Assembly: GCA_021234155.1 (NCBI GenBank)
Contig: JAJEKV010000109.1
Location: forward strand, 2,848,738 to 2,912,737
Reading direction: 5' to 3'
Origin: Isoetes taiwanensis
Taxonomy: Eukaryota > Streptophyta > Lycopodiopsida > Isoetales > Isoetaceae
DNA: 64,000 bases
Position 1 is the stretch's first letter; every line of letters begins with the position of its first letter. Below are positions 10,105 to 20,829 of the stretch, in pieces. The notes under the pieces are model-generated. The model was not told where the DNA came from. It did no database searches and saw nothing but the letters and a program-made list of their open reading frames with translations. A program made the translations under genes and the position numbers.

Positions 10105-10918
10105 CAGTGTGGGAATTTGACACCCCAGAGGGTGTCAAAAGCAAAAAAAATATGTCAAAGAGACATCTTCCGTAGAGAAAATGTGTCAAAAGAGAATTTA
10201 TAGTTTGATAAAATGCGTCAAAAGAGACTTTAAAAAATTTTAAATGTGTCATTTGACACATTTAAGAATATTAAGTGTGTCAAAAAAAATTAGGGCCCCA
10301 AATACACAAGAGTTAGTCTGTACAAGGCTTAATGTATGTGTATACTTAATAATGCTACCAAATTTGAATTCAAGTTATTTATGCTTAAAAAATTATGCCA
10401 TATGATAAAATTTCCCTTAATTCAAATTTCCCTTATTTAGAATAACGTGTTTCCTCCCCATTTCGATTTCATTTAGTTAGAATGTTTCCCCAATCAGAAT
10501 GCTCTCTCCTCTCATCGGATTTTTCTAGAAACGGCCTACCATGGATCTCATTTATTAATTTCTTTGTCAGGCAATCCTTATGAGGTTGTTGATTGGCATG
10601 AGATCTATAACATTTGGCTCAATGAGCAAGGTAAAACAAGAAGAATTAATATTCAATAGACTTTATATATTTATGTAAACTTATCTTTCATTATATTTAT
10701 ATAAACTTATCTTTCATTAGCAAAATTCATTTTGTAATCTTTTTGTTGTAGAATTTCAAATTATTTTCTTCATTTGATAACATAAAAAAAAGTGTGTCAA
10801 TGGTGTTCACAACGCGTCAAATGAGACACAAAAAATTTGGAAGTGCGTCAATTGACACATTCAATTTTAAAAAGCGTGTCATAAGAAATACAATAAATAA
10901 GTTGAATTTCCCACACTG
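10105..10918. mobile_element. Non-autonomous hAT element, 814 bp
   Basis: Termini are CAGTGTGGGAA and its complement TTCCCACACTG. The element is flanked by a perfect 8-base target duplication GTCGGAAC at 10097-10104 and 10919-10926. Eight-base duplications and CAG-type ends define hAT elements. Both halves carry many TGTCAAA-type motifs near the ends, typical of subterminal transposase sites. It has no coding capacity. Removing it plus one target copy restores the ORF1 frame around it. Confidence 0.92.
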
Positions 10919-10981
10919 GTCGGAACTGGAATTAGAGCATCTTCCATGGATGAGGAGTGCAACACAACTGGTAAAGGTTGA

Positions 10982-12214
10982 TCATGAATAGATGAAGAAG
11001 TAACAACGGGAGCTTGAGCCTGAGAAGAATGCCTGAGATGCACGAGTGCCCCGACGAAAGCTAGCAAAAGCCTCCTTGTCAGGAAACAGACGGGCTAATT
11101 CTGGACCATTCAGAAGCTTAAGATCCAACTTCTTATACCAAGGCCCACTTTTCACCACTATACAATCTGGTAAAACCGAGTCCACTGGCATTGAGACACA
11201 AATCTTCGGACCGTTCATGATGGAATGTGAGATATGAACCCCAAGACCAGTTGCAATTGCAACTAGAAATTGATGGGCCATTAGATCAGGAGGAAGATTA
11301 GGTATTGAGAACCAACAAGGCATCTTTAATGCGCGAACCATATCTGGTGTAAAACCAGGAGAGTAATACTGATACATCATATACTCCCCACCAAGTGGAT
11401 CAATCCCTCTTGATACCAAAGAGTCCACTGCATCACTACTTTCAAACATAATAAGAACAAAGTTTTTCGCCAACAACTTGATGGACTGAAAAGGAGGAAG
11501 CTGAAGGCGTCTCAAAAGCTGAGATAACCAAATACGGAACCGTGAAAAATCCAAATAGCCACCAGTAAAATAACCAAGGACTGCACATGAGGATAGGTTC
11601 TCAGCACACTTAATATGAGCTTGATGGTCCACCTCAACCACAGGAATACCAGAAGCTTCAACTACATCCTGACAATCAGACTGGTAAAATATATCATCAG
11701 GAGGCAATTGTTGTTGAAGCTGAGTCTGTCGAGCTTTCAATGTGTCCAAGATTGCGGACAACTCATCCTTACTCCCTTGGGACAACTCATCCTTACTCCC
11801 TTGAGACAATACATGTAAAGCAGCTGCTACCCTTGCCTTTCTAGATGCACTAGATATATCTTTACAAAGCCAATCACTAAATCTTTGATATGAAACTTTT
11901 GTAACAGAATCAGATGACTTCCAAGCACTATCATTTGCCTGGGGCTGAGCACCTACATTAGGACTGGATTCTGTACCTGTTTGATGCAAAGTCCCATTAA
12001 CTTCCACTCCCTTACTCGCAACGCCTTGCAAGGGAGGAAAATCCCTTTCTTCAAGAACCCCTGGAGCAATCACCAACGATGGCAAAGAACTTTCAACTGA
12101 ATTATTTACCTCTTTTTGCACCGTATCTGGGGGATCACGTGTCACCAAATTGGCGGTAGCTTCACGCCGTTTTGCCGCAACCTTAGAAGCTGGAGCAATA
12201 TCTGTCTTCCCCAT
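10982..12214 (-). CDS. LINE ORF1 protein with DUF4283 domain
   Basis: A 410-codon open frame starting MGKTDIAPASK. Residues 1-130 are low-complexity and polar. The segment around residues 155-170 contains an 8-residue tandem duplication (SQGSKDEL twice, DNA at about 11765-11812). Residues ~215-350 match DUF4283, the RNA-binding/gag-like domain of plant non-LTR ORF1 proteins: FVLIMFESSDAVDSL, then PCWFSIPNLPPDLM. The true reading frame shifts near 11000-11060 into the frame that continues through 10926 and, after removing the hAT element and one target copy, runs in frame to the stop at 9784. The product would bind its own RNA during retrotransposition. No zinc knuckle is seen. Confidence 0.75.
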   Translation of the reverse strand: MGKTDIAPASKVAAKRREATANLVTRDPPDTVQKEVNNSVESSLPSLVIAPGVLEERDFPPLQGVASKGVEVNGTLHQTGTESSPNVGAQPQANDSAWKSSDSVTKVSYQRFSDWLCKDISSASRKARVAAALHVLSQGSKDELSQGSKDELSAILDTLKARQTQLQQQLPPDDIFYQSDCQDVVEASGIPVVEVDHQAHIKCAENLSSCAVLGYFTGGYLDFSRFRIWLSQLLRRLQLPPFQSIKLLAKNFVLIMFESSDAVDSLVSRGIDPLGGEYMMYQYYSPGFTPDMVRALKMPCWFSIPNLPPDLMAHQFLVAIATGLGVHISHSIMNGPKICVSMPVDSVLPDCIVVKSGPWYKKLDLKLLNGPELARLFPDKEAFASFRRGTRASQAFFSGSSSRCYFFIYS

Positions 12215-12434
12215 CTCTACTAAAAGTGGCCGAAATCACACAGGCCCAAATCCGGCCACCAACCTGAGGACAAACCCTAATAAAATTTATACTGATAGAA
12301 AGCTCTCGGAATAAGCTTTCCAATGAACTAAAGATCATCAAAAACGGAGTCCTGATGCTCAAGTTACAAGAATAGACGCTGGCAACCCTAAGCGCCATAC
12401 TCACGAGCGCCCATCTCCGCCTCCCTGCCGACAA

Positions 12435-13115
12435 AAATGATAAATTTTTTCAATCCTTGTATAACTGGAGCAAACATATAAATGCAAACATGTAAGAACT
12501 TTAGATGCAGACTTAATCAGCCTAAAGAAGAGACTTACATCCAAAATAGCGAGGTTCAGAGCTTGCTCTTCTATCGCACAACCTGCAAAAGCTTCCGCTT
12601 CCTAACATGGTTTGTTGCAGTCTGCCATTTGCAGAATAGGATTTGTTGTTTGAAGAGCTTGAATCCTTGGCCTTGTACATTTGATCAAGAGCAGCATGGC
12701 CAATCTGTGCTATAGCAGCATCCGTCTGTGGATAGTTCTCTGTACCAAATTGACCCCACCTGATGATGCTGGCAGAAGAGGGTTGAGAAAGGATTTGAGG
12801 CCCTAAACCCTCTTGTGAACAAAAAAGCCCATGCTTGAATCAAACTAACCAAGAGCCTATGAATCCGACCTGAACTAACTTAGCCCCTATCTGCTACCAG
12901 CCGAAAAGCCCCAATGCTGAATTTCGATCTGATGCCAAGAAGGAGCTGACATGGTTTGGTGTTGGGTGAGATGGAGATCCCTATGTTTCAGGTACATGTG
13001 CTGGTACAATTCTGCTGCCACTGCTTAAGTCTGGATGCTCGGATGTTGATGCTGAGGCCTGGCTAGCTGCATGATGCTGAAGCAAATCAATAAGTTCCCA
13101 ACACAGAACCCTAAA
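12435..13115. other. Unassigned sequence
   Basis: No recognisable protein or repeat. The end (about 13080-13115) leads into family R. Confidence 0.3.
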
Positions 13116-13117
13116 AT

Positions 13118-13345
13118 GGGTTATCTCGAGCCTTGCATGTCGAGCAGAATGTGATACTATACGAAAATACAATATAATAAAGAAATATATTATATATGGG
13201 TCTAAACCATTGGAATTAGGCATCAAAATTAGTTCAAGCGTATGCGCACTCTAGATATATTAATTAGTATACCTCATCAAATACATCCATGAAATCATAT
13301 AAAAACCTTAGGAAAAAAAGTACAAAAATACAAAAGAAACCCTCT
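13118..13345. repeat. Dispersed repeat family R, copy 2
   Basis: Aligns by eye with 4750-4975: 'cgagccttgcatg', 'gggtctaaaccattgg', 'gtatgcgcactctaga', 'atcatataaaaacctta'. Confidence 0.65.
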
Positions 13346-13441
13346 AGGTCACTGTTTAAAAACATGCATAACCCCTAAGTATATATTGAAGTTTACGCTA
13401 GGTCACTGTTTAAAAACACGCATAACCCCTAAGTATATATT
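13343..13441. repeat. Tandem duplication of a ~45-bp unit
   Basis: 'ctaggtcactgtttaaaaac(a/g)cgcataacccctaagtatatatt'-type sequence occurs twice, separated by 6 bases. One or two substitutions separate the copies. Confidence 0.8.
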
Positions 13442-13559
13442 TTCAAATGGCCGATCAAATGTGAACTCCCCGGGCATATATCATCAATATCTGAAATTAG
13501 ATTATTGAAGTCTGCTAGAGGTTTGATAATGGTTAGTGCAACTTGGGATTACTAAGCCA

Positions 13560-15286
13560 CTTAAAGTTGATACCCCACATTTCATATAGCAATTTGATGT
13601 TAGCACCAGTATTGGGGAAAAGTGTTGTAGTATTCTTTGACGATATCCTTATATATAGTAGATCTATCGAGGGGCACAAACAATATCTTCAACAGGTCTT
13701 TGATCTAATAGAACAAGTTGTTTATTAACGAGTCCAAGTGTAGATCCTTTATGCAAGAAGTTAGATATTTGGGACATATTATATCACAAGGGGGCGTAAG
13801 GATGGGTCCTGAAAAGATTAGGGCTATTATTGATTGGCCTCCACCTGAAAACCTCAAGGATTTATGTTCTTTTGTACAGTTATACAGCTATTACCGAAGA
13901 TTTGTGAAAGATTTTGCAAAAATAAATTTTTCTCTTAGCAGGTTTTTAAAGGAGGACACCTTTTATTTGGAATATGGAAGCTGAGGAAGCTTTTCAAATT
14001 TTGAAAAAGAGAATGGCAACAGGACCAGTATTAGTACTGCCTGACTGGAACAAACCTTTTACAATATGTTCTGACGCCAGTGGAAATGCTATTGGGGCAG
14101 TACTTTGCAAGACGGGCATCCGTTAGCTTATGTTAGTCGCATGCTCAAACCATAGCACTTGTGAAAAAGAATTGATTGCCTTGGTTCACGCACTAAAGAA
14201 ATGGAGACATTATCTTATGGGATCAAAGTTTGTTGTCTGTTTTGACCAGCAGAGTTTGAGACATATCCAAACACAGGATATTATCAATGCGCGCCAGTTA
14301 AAGCTCATTGATATTATAAAGGATTTTGAAGGGCTACAGCTGGAGTATAAACCCAGGAAGGAGAATCAGGTTGCCGATGCACTTAGCTGAGTTAATATTC
14401 AAGCCATATCCATAGTAGACATTGTGGAATTAGAACCAATGAATGGGGAATATGAGAATGACCCCTCCTTTGCTGTTCCATATGCTCAAATTAAAAGGGA
14501 TGGTAGAGATTCTTTGACAGAATATAGAATTCATAATGGTTTATTATTCTATCGAAATTGCACATGTGTTCCACAGGCATACAGATCAAAAGTGGTATAA
14601 GAATGTCATGAACCTCCATATTCTGGTCATAGGGGCACTCAAGCTACTTTGGCAACTGTTAAAAGATGCTTTTATTGGCCAAAACTTGAAAGGGATGTTA
14701 AAAGGTATGTAGAAGCATGTCTTGTCTATCAACAAATGAAAGCTTCTACCGGTAAGCCTGCCGGATTGGTATAACCTTTGCCAATTCCAGAAAAACCATA
14801 GAAGCATATTACCATGGATTTTATTCAAGGGTTACTAAAGACCACTCACAAGAATGACCAGATTTGGACAGTAGTAGACAGGTTGTTTAAACAGGTTCAT
14901 CTTTTTCCATGTAAGTCCAGCATGACTGCACTGCAAGCAAGCAAGATTTTCTTGAAGGAAATATTTAGGATTTATGGAATGCCAGATGCAATCATAACGG
15001 ATAGAGATCCCTTATTTTGCAGTAGGTTTTGGTCGGGACTCACGAAAAATTTAGGCACGACTTTAAAGTTTTCCACCTTAGACAGATGGTCAAACTGAGG
15101 TTGTGAACTGTGTTATTGAAGATATGCTTAGAGCCTATGTTGCAGAAAGGCAAAGCCAATGGGAAGAGTACCTTTATCTTCTGAAGTTTTCCTACAATAA
15201 CACCATCCATTCTGTCACTCAGAGAACTCCTTTTGAAGTAGTATATAGATACTCCTTGAAATCCCCGATTGCAAAGCTTGGAGAAT
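13560..15286 (+). mobile_element. Decayed Ty3/gypsy pol (RT, RNase H, integrase)
   Basis: Plus-strand order RT, RNase H, integrase identifies Ty3/gypsy. RT: VVVFFDDILIYS (active-site FDD, about 13627-13662), then CRSFMQEVRYLGHIIS and an RFVKDFAKI segment. RNase H: DWNKPFTICSDASGNAIGAVL (about 14043-14105), frameshift, CEKELIALVHALKKWRHYL, ending NQVADALS. Integrase: zinc region around 14605-14740 (GHRGTQATLATVKRCFYWP), catalytic TMDFIQGLL (about 14812) and ITDRDPLF (about 14994); the third acidic block is damaged by a frameshift near 15090. The frame runs to 15288, where a LINE 3' end begins. No protease, gag or LTR is visible. Multiple stops make it inactive. Confidence 0.9.
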
Positions 15287-15935
15287 AGAATAGAATAGTT
15301 TTTTTAACGTCCACGAAGACCAATAGGTCATGGGACCCATACAATGGGCTAGTACAATCATTACTACTAGGATTAAAAAACCCCTGCCTCGAAAGGTTTT
15401 CAAGGGAAAAACCTTTGCAGTAATGATGATACTAGACAAGCTTAGATAATGACTACTGAGGGCTCAGTAATTGCAGACGTTTATCTAGAACCTCAAGTAT
15501 GTATAATGCCAAGTCATGCACAGATGGTGCGCTGAGAAGTTGTGGAAGCGTGGAATGGAATGCTAAGGTCGAAAAATGATTCCGGACTATCTCAAAAGCA
15601 GGGCAACTCAGAAGAGTATGGCTTTCATCTTCAATAACCTGTAACTGGAGAAGTACCCGTTGTGGATATCTTACAAGAAGTAAAATCCCGAATCCAAAAG
15701 AGCCAAGAATTAATGGTTTCCAGACTTGCAAAGAAGCGAAGGAAAGCCGACTACAAGGCAGAGTAATAACACGTCCTTTGCTAAAGGGTCAAATTTCATT
15801 AGCTGTTCTATCCTTGTACGTGCATTGAAGTTTCCAAGCAACATGGCCCTATCCAACAGTTTGTGTTGCTGTATGTCATCATATAGATTGACATACAGAC
15901 TAACCTATCCACATCTGAGTCAGAGTCTTCCCTAA
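15287..15935 (-). mobile_element. LINE copy 4 with internal deletion, inserted in gypsy integrase
   Basis: A (GAATA)n tail (about 15283-15298) and the family's 3' hairpin block (15300-15430) are followed on the minus strand by C-terminal coding sequence with IEDESHTLLSCPAFEIVRNHF (about 15640-15575). Immediately upstream (15880-15760), instead of reverse transcriptase, the frame encodes DDIQQHKLLDRAMLLGNFNART, the DFNART motif of the AP-type endonuclease at the other end of ORF2. The RT domain (well over 1 kb) is therefore deleted and the endonuclease joined to the C-terminus at about 15735-15760. Confidence 0.85.
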
Positions 15936-15939
15936 ACCA

Positions 15940-16545
15940 ATTTGGAAAGATTGAGGAAGGAGGAGACAACTCTCATCACGAGGAAGATTGATACACCCTG
16001 TGATTGTGGATCAACTTAGGAAACACGTAGAGAAACTAGTTAGATGGATTACTTAGCTAGGATTTGACCATTAGGATTTGATCCTTGTACGATTAGATAT
16101 TCTCAGTTATGATGTACTGGAAGGATGCATGGTATTTCAATTCTACACCTCTTGTGCTTGTGGGAAGGGGATAAGAGACCTAAATTTTTGGATGATCCTA
16201 AAATCCACATTGCCATAAAATGGAAGCATAGAAGATCTCTTCACAAGCTTTACACATTTTGCTAACATTTGGCTTCATACATTTGTGTGTGAGCTTTTAG
16301 AACAAGAAATTTGAAAACATCTATCATTGGTTATTTCTAGAAGATACGTTGACATGAAGAGCCAAAGAAGGAGATTGGTTTGACATCATCTGGCATTCCT
16401 TGAAGGAGATTTGATGATTTAAGCGTCTTGAAGACTTAAAAACAAGATTTGAAAACCCCAAAGTAAAAAATTGAAGGACCCTCAAGATTCAATGACAATT
16501 TGCATGATTCAAGCTTTTGATATGATATTCTAGTGCTAAAGGCAT
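15940..16545. other. Unassigned sequence, weak repeat of 57.9 kb
   Basis: About 16140-16185 ('acacctcttgtgcttgtgggaaggggataagagacctaa') resembles 57988-58030. This suggests the edge of an unidentified retroelement present at both places. No coding region recognised. Confidence 0.35.
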
Positions 16546-16546
16546 A

Positions 16547-16996
16547 TTTTTTATTTATTTTTATTTATTTATTTTGACAGGAAGAAAAACTATATTAAAC
16601 AATAAAGTTCAAGATACATCATAAGTATTGTAACATGGGACCAAAAACCTAGAGAAGACAATTGAACCCTCTAGGCGAGACCATCCATACAAGTAAAAAA
16701 TCAATCTCTTGTACTATTTTGAGGCGTTTGGCTGCCTCATCATGATCAATGTACTCCACCATATCTAGTTGCTCATCACCTGACATCATGTTATCATGCC
16801 AAAGAATATAGTGAAAAAGAGAGGTAGTAGAAGAACTGCTTCCTAATAAGTTCACACTGGAAGGACCAGACTCACATGAATTTGTAACTTTTTCCTTGCA
16901 GCTAAAGGCATGATTTGCTATGTCCCAAAGCTTTGCTATCATCATTCCACCCAAAAACCATTTCTCATAGTCCATTTCGTTCTTCTCATACACCAT
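16547..16996 (-). mobile_element. ORF1-only LINE-like element, 3' fragment
   Basis: The minus strand encodes the ORF1 C-terminus (WHDNMMSGDEQLDMVEYIDHD, EAAKRLKIVQE; about 16800-16710). Then comes a 3' UTR matching that of the element at 9600-9783, including 'acatgggac(c/t)(c/a)aaaacctagag', and an A-rich (TAAA)n tail at about 16547-16572. It is 5'-truncated, consistent with reverse-transcriptase-mediated insertion. Confidence 0.8.
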
Positions 16997-16999
16997 TGC

Positions 17000-17655
17000 C
17001 TTTTATCAAATCCAGAAGTTGGCAAGATCATTTTTCCTCGTAAAAAAAACACCCTGCACCACACATATAAAAAAGTTGCTAAATTTCATCATTTTTTCCC
17101 ATTTATAAGGTCCCAAGCCATCTCCTCTCTCTTAAGAGAGAATGTTCACCTTTAACATGACACTTCAACAAAGGCAAGAAAATAGTTTAGAAATCAGAAA
17201 TTTCAAGTGCCATTGTGCTTATATGTCAACAACACCTCCATATCATCATATATCATCCACATGACTTCCACATCATCACCATGTCATATCCATGTCAGAA
17301 AATTTTTTGACTAGGAAAAACGATGTTTGCTAGTTTCCTTGCCACATCATCACCTTCACATTAATCATAATTATCTTGTCGAGTCACCACATCTTTTACC
17401 ATGTCACCATGCTTAGCCACTTTTGCCAAAACAACGAAGATTCCTTATTTTTCCATTCACTTTTCAAAGGCTAGAGCATGGAAAAATACAGAGGATGGGC
17501 TTTGAAAAAAGTCCATTTTGACCACACATCCTAAATATTTGATTTCTTGGATGTGTGCCGAATTCCATGCAGAGACCCATGCAAGCATTTGAAAATGTTC
17601 CCGTACTTTTTTGCGGATCTAGAGGTTCTAAACCCTAAGATTGAAGGTTTGCCAA
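17000..17655. other. Non-coding AT-rich DNA
   Basis: Runs of 'catcatca'-type sequence (about 17225-17300). No gene or structured element seen. Confidence 0.35.
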
Positions 17656-17659
17656 GAGG

Positions 17660-17935
17660 GCATAAGCATGCTACACCTTATCACAAAAAGTACTAATAAG
17701 GACCATAAAACTACCTAAAAAAGTGCTTAACACTGGGTACTAGGTACTAGGTACTTGTATGGATAACTAATAAGCGTTAAATTGAATGCATTTATTTTGG
17801 CCTTCAAAAACATTTTTATCTTAACATTGAATATTAACATGATTTTGATTGTTATTTTGAACTTTTGAATCAGTTTTGATGAAAAGAACAAAGAAACAGT
17901 ATCCAATTCAGAAGTACTAGCCAATGTTTCTATCC
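17660..17935. mobile_element. AACT-type inverted-repeat element, decayed copy
   Basis: Matches the complete element at 45539-45859 through most of its length: 'gcatgctacacc', tandem 'ggtactaggtact', 'cattg/tttgaatattaa', 'tttgatgaaaa'. The right terminus is not recognisable. Confidence 0.6.
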
Positions 17936-18755
17936 TATGGTAGAGAAAGTCATTGCTTCATTATGTGCCCTCTAGCAATGAATCCCTCTGAATATGCCAT
18001 GTTGCAAAGATATTGCTTGAGATGTCTTATAAAAATAGGTATAAATGAAAAAAGCGGAGAATAAATGGCACGTATATGCACAACGGCAGATTATGCGCCA
18101 TTTGTGCACATATGTGCTATTTATGCTTTGCCTTTTTGTGCCAGACCCCTATTTTTCTATTAATGAGTCCCAATTTGGAAGGTACTTGGCTTTCTTAGGT
18201 GGCCTTCCCCACCCTAAGTGGATTGTTTTCCAATAGAAGTAGAGATAAGAGTGATCCCATAGGTGCTCCTAGGATTCCTAGTATCATACTCAGTTGGGAC
18301 TTGCCAAGGGAGATGCGGGCAAGCTCCTTTGGACTGTGGGGCAGCACTATAGGCTCCATTATGAGCGTTATGGTCTCCAACCCAAATTCCCAGCGCTGGT
18401 GTGATACATTTGACCTTGTTCTTAAAGAACTTGAGAGTGCGACGGATGGAAATGGAACCTTAGCCTTATCGCATCTTATCAGTAACTCTCTTGCTTTAGA
18501 AATTATAGTCCCAACACCCTTCTCTAGAAACAACCAACATGTAAGTAGGTCATCTTCATTTGTTGCTCCTATTAAGGTAAGGCATGTTATATCTCTTTGC
18601 TTTATGTGTCTCTATTAGTGGATTCCATGTTCCGGCACACCCTCATCTTGTCCATGCATAGAGATGCCCTACCTGGACATTTGTCTATGAGGAGAGGTTC
18701 GAGTGTGTCTCACATCATGTAATTACATGATGTGTACTTTGGTGGGCACTAATTA
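17936..18755. other. Unassigned sequence with a two-strand open region
   Basis: Bases 18195-18620 are open on both strands (139 codons plus, 112 codons minus). Neither translation matches a family I know, and no start context or splice evidence favours one. An unknown retroelement gag or chance is possible. Confidence 0.25.
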
Positions 18756-18758
18756 TTT

Positions 18759-18818
18759 CTTCATCCATAGATTCATGACTGTACATGACTTCATCCATAG
18801 ATTCATGACTGTACATGA
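18759..18818. repeat. 30-bp perfect tandem duplication
   Basis: The unit beginning 'cttcatccatagattcatg' occurs at 18759-18788 and again at 18789-18818 without change. Confidence 0.9.
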
Positions 18819-18844
18819 CACTTTTGAGTCATACGACTCCTTAG

Positions 18845-18875
18845 TACACTTGATCTTAGCCAAAAGGCCGAGAAA
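18845..18875 (-). pseudogene. U2 snRNA 5'-end fragment
   Basis: The minus strand reads TTTCTCGGCCTTTTGGCTAA and continues GATCAAGTGTA: 31 bases identical to the conserved 5' region of spliceosomal U2 RNA (about nucleotides 6-36, from memory of U2). The match stops before the branch-site-pairing sequence GUAGUA, and no plant snRNA upstream element or TATA is evident. It is a truncated retrosequence or recombination scrap, not a working gene. Confidence 0.85.
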
Positions 18876-18879
18876 CTCC

Positions 18880-19730
18880 GCAACAATTGAAAAAAATGCC
18901 ACGTTAGCACAAGAGCGCCATTTTTCTTGAATTCTTTGTCTCACCTGATTCAAACAGTTTCTTGATGAATTTTACCAAGAATTTGGGCAATTGAGTTGGA
19001 TTTTCAATTGAATTCACTGCTGGCTTTGTAGAGGCCAAGCAATATTCAGATTCTCCTTGTTTTAAGCTCCATATGGATGGGAACTTCTTTGTAATTCTGA
19101 AGCATGAACAGAGAATTACATGTGGTTTCCTCCAAGGTTCTTTCTCTGAGCTTTGGGACTCTTTAATTTTCAAACAGGTCTTTCCGGATCATCTGTTCAA
19201 AGCTGAATATACCTTCACCCCTTGCTCGGAAGAATTTGAATGCGAAATTATAGATTCTTGGCTCCTTGGATTCATAGGAAAGAAAAACATTTCTCCTACA
19301 GCAATCTTTCATGTTTTTTGCGACTGGGCTGACAAAAAGATTTCGGTAAAGGTGTTCTCAAATCTGCAAGTAACAACTGTTAAATCCTATCTATACACAT
19401 AATGGAGCACATCGCCGGCTAAAACAGCAAGCAGAAACCAAGAATCGAGCTCAAGAAGATGCCGCAGAGAAAGAGAAACAAAGCATCAATTTTGCCCCTT
19501 TTTGCACACGTCACTGCCAGGTCATCAGCCACATGGACGGGGAAATGGTGTCCCTACAATTATTACGTGGGGAAATGGCCGTCCGCATGCCATTACGTGG
19601 GAAGCGGACCTGGCTTACCCTAACAGGCTCACCAGATCCTTATTCCCCATAGTGGCCTACAAACGACCATTATCCCTAATGTATGTTCCGGCAGAAGGGA
19701 CTTCGATAAAACTGGGCCACCGGAACTGCC
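18880..19730. other. Unassigned; open frame 19073-19402 (+)
   Basis: A 109-codon plus-strand frame (MDGNFFVILKHEQRITCGF...) has balanced composition but no motif I recognise. An in-frame stop lies ~120 bases upstream. It could be part of the retroelement that begins further right, or a host exon. The rest is non-coding. Confidence 0.3.
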
Positions 19731-19733
19731 CTT

Positions 19734-19935
19734 TTGGCCAATTTTGAATCTTTAGAAAAGGCAAGTGTGATAAGAACCAGAGATGTGTGCAAGACTAAAT
19801 GGGAGAATATCTTATCAAACTACAAGATTATTAAGGATTTTGAAAGGAAAACAGGAATTCAACTTATTTTTCTTTGTCAAAGAATGAAAAGAAGGATTTC
19901 AAGATTTCTCTTCAATTTGTATGAAACTCTTGATA
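19734..19935 (+). pseudogene. Trihelix/Myb-SANT-like domain fragment
   Basis: Encodes RTRDVCKTKWENILSNYKII and KDFERKTG. After a one-base frameshift it continues as YFSLSKNEKKDFKISLQF, the pattern of trihelix or Myb/SANT-like DNA-binding domains (…CKxKWENLxxxYKxIKDxE…YFxLsxxEKKxxkl…F). Such domains occur in GT transcription factors and in transposon accessory proteins. No complete protein is present and it leads directly into LINE ORF1 sequence. Confidence 0.55.
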
Positions 19936-19949
19936 CCTTCCAAGGTAGG

Positions 19950-20755
19950 AGGCCAGCTGTTATGCTATCCTCTCCTTCCTTAAGCTAGATAACAAAACCT
20001 TCCAGGTTATTTGCAAGGAAGAAAGGAGTGTTCCCCTCATCCTAACTAGGAAAATATCCTTTATCTCGGGGCACCCTATTTATATCATGAAATGGGATCC
20101 TTCCTACATCCCAGGGGATTACTCTTCTATTGCTACTACAACCTGGATCTCAGCACCAATCTTCCTATGGGATGTTGGACAGATTCTCACCTCAGGGCTA
20201 TAGCTGGCAGTCTGGGGGAAGTTATTCAAGTTTCCATCTCTCAGACTAACTTTCCCTCTGTGTGCATCCAGAAGAGAATTTTTTCCTCCTGGGATGATAT
20301 AATCCCTTGCAGAATCCCTCACCGTGGGATTATTGACCTTAATATCTCCTACTCAAAGTTCCCTATGGCTAAAACTCCCTCAGTGCTGCCTAAAGATAAC
20401 AATAGTAGTAAGGAGAAGCCTATCTACAAGAATTTTGCGCAGCAGCAAGGCAAATAAGTATGGAGACCCAAGGTCAAGCACTTGGAGGAAATTATTGATA
20501 AGAATACAACAGAGTGTAGTACCAATAACTCGGTCTTCGCATATCCTAAAAGGTTTTCTTCAGAGGAAGGTATTGTTTTTCAATTCCCTTCTAAACTTGT
20601 TATTAAAGTCAACTCCATCAATATGAGTATTTCTACCCTGATTGGCAATTTTGAAGAAATCAGACAGGAAGACTCTGAGTTGACTCTCAGATTATTAATA
20701 GGTCAGATCCCTTTGGAGAGCTGGAATGGTCTGTGATCAACAACAAAAAGAAGAA
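19950..20755 (+). pseudogene. LINE ORF1 remnant (DUF4283)
   Basis: The plus-strand frame from about 19965 reads KLDNKTFQVICKEER, then ISGHPIYIMKWDPSYIP, the DUF4283 signature of plant LINE ORF1 proteins (…iLrgxPwxixGxPixLxxWxPdfxP…). Stops interrupt it after about 20190, and other frames carry the remaining coding character to 20735. It precedes an endonuclease start in the order expected for L1-type plant LINEs. Confidence 0.65.
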
Positions 20756-20829
20756 GGGGAAGAAACTGGTGAAGAACAATCTTTTGGGACCTCCGAGAAG
20801 ATCCCCAAAAAAGATTCAACCTCCATCCA

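Larger units (their letters stand above)
9600..12434 (-). mobile_element. ORF1-only LINE-like element ('half-LINE') carrying a hAT insertion
   Basis: The minus strand reads as a 5' leader (12434-12215), a long DUF4283 ORF1 (12214 to 9784, broken by a hAT element at 10105-10918), then ~180 bases of 3' UTR ending near 9600. No endonuclease or reverse transcriptase sequence follows ORF1. A second copy at 16550-16996 has the same ORF1 C-terminus, the same 3' UTR and an A-rich tail, so ORF2 is missing from both. Confidence 0.6.

Noticed and set aside
18195-18620. Long open frames on both strands as genes
   Set aside because: Neither translation shows a family motif or splice/start support; two-strand openness is more likely compositional.
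18845-18875. Functional U2 snRNA gene
   Set aside because: Only 31 bases match; the branch-recognition sequence, Sm site and plant snRNA promoter elements are absent.
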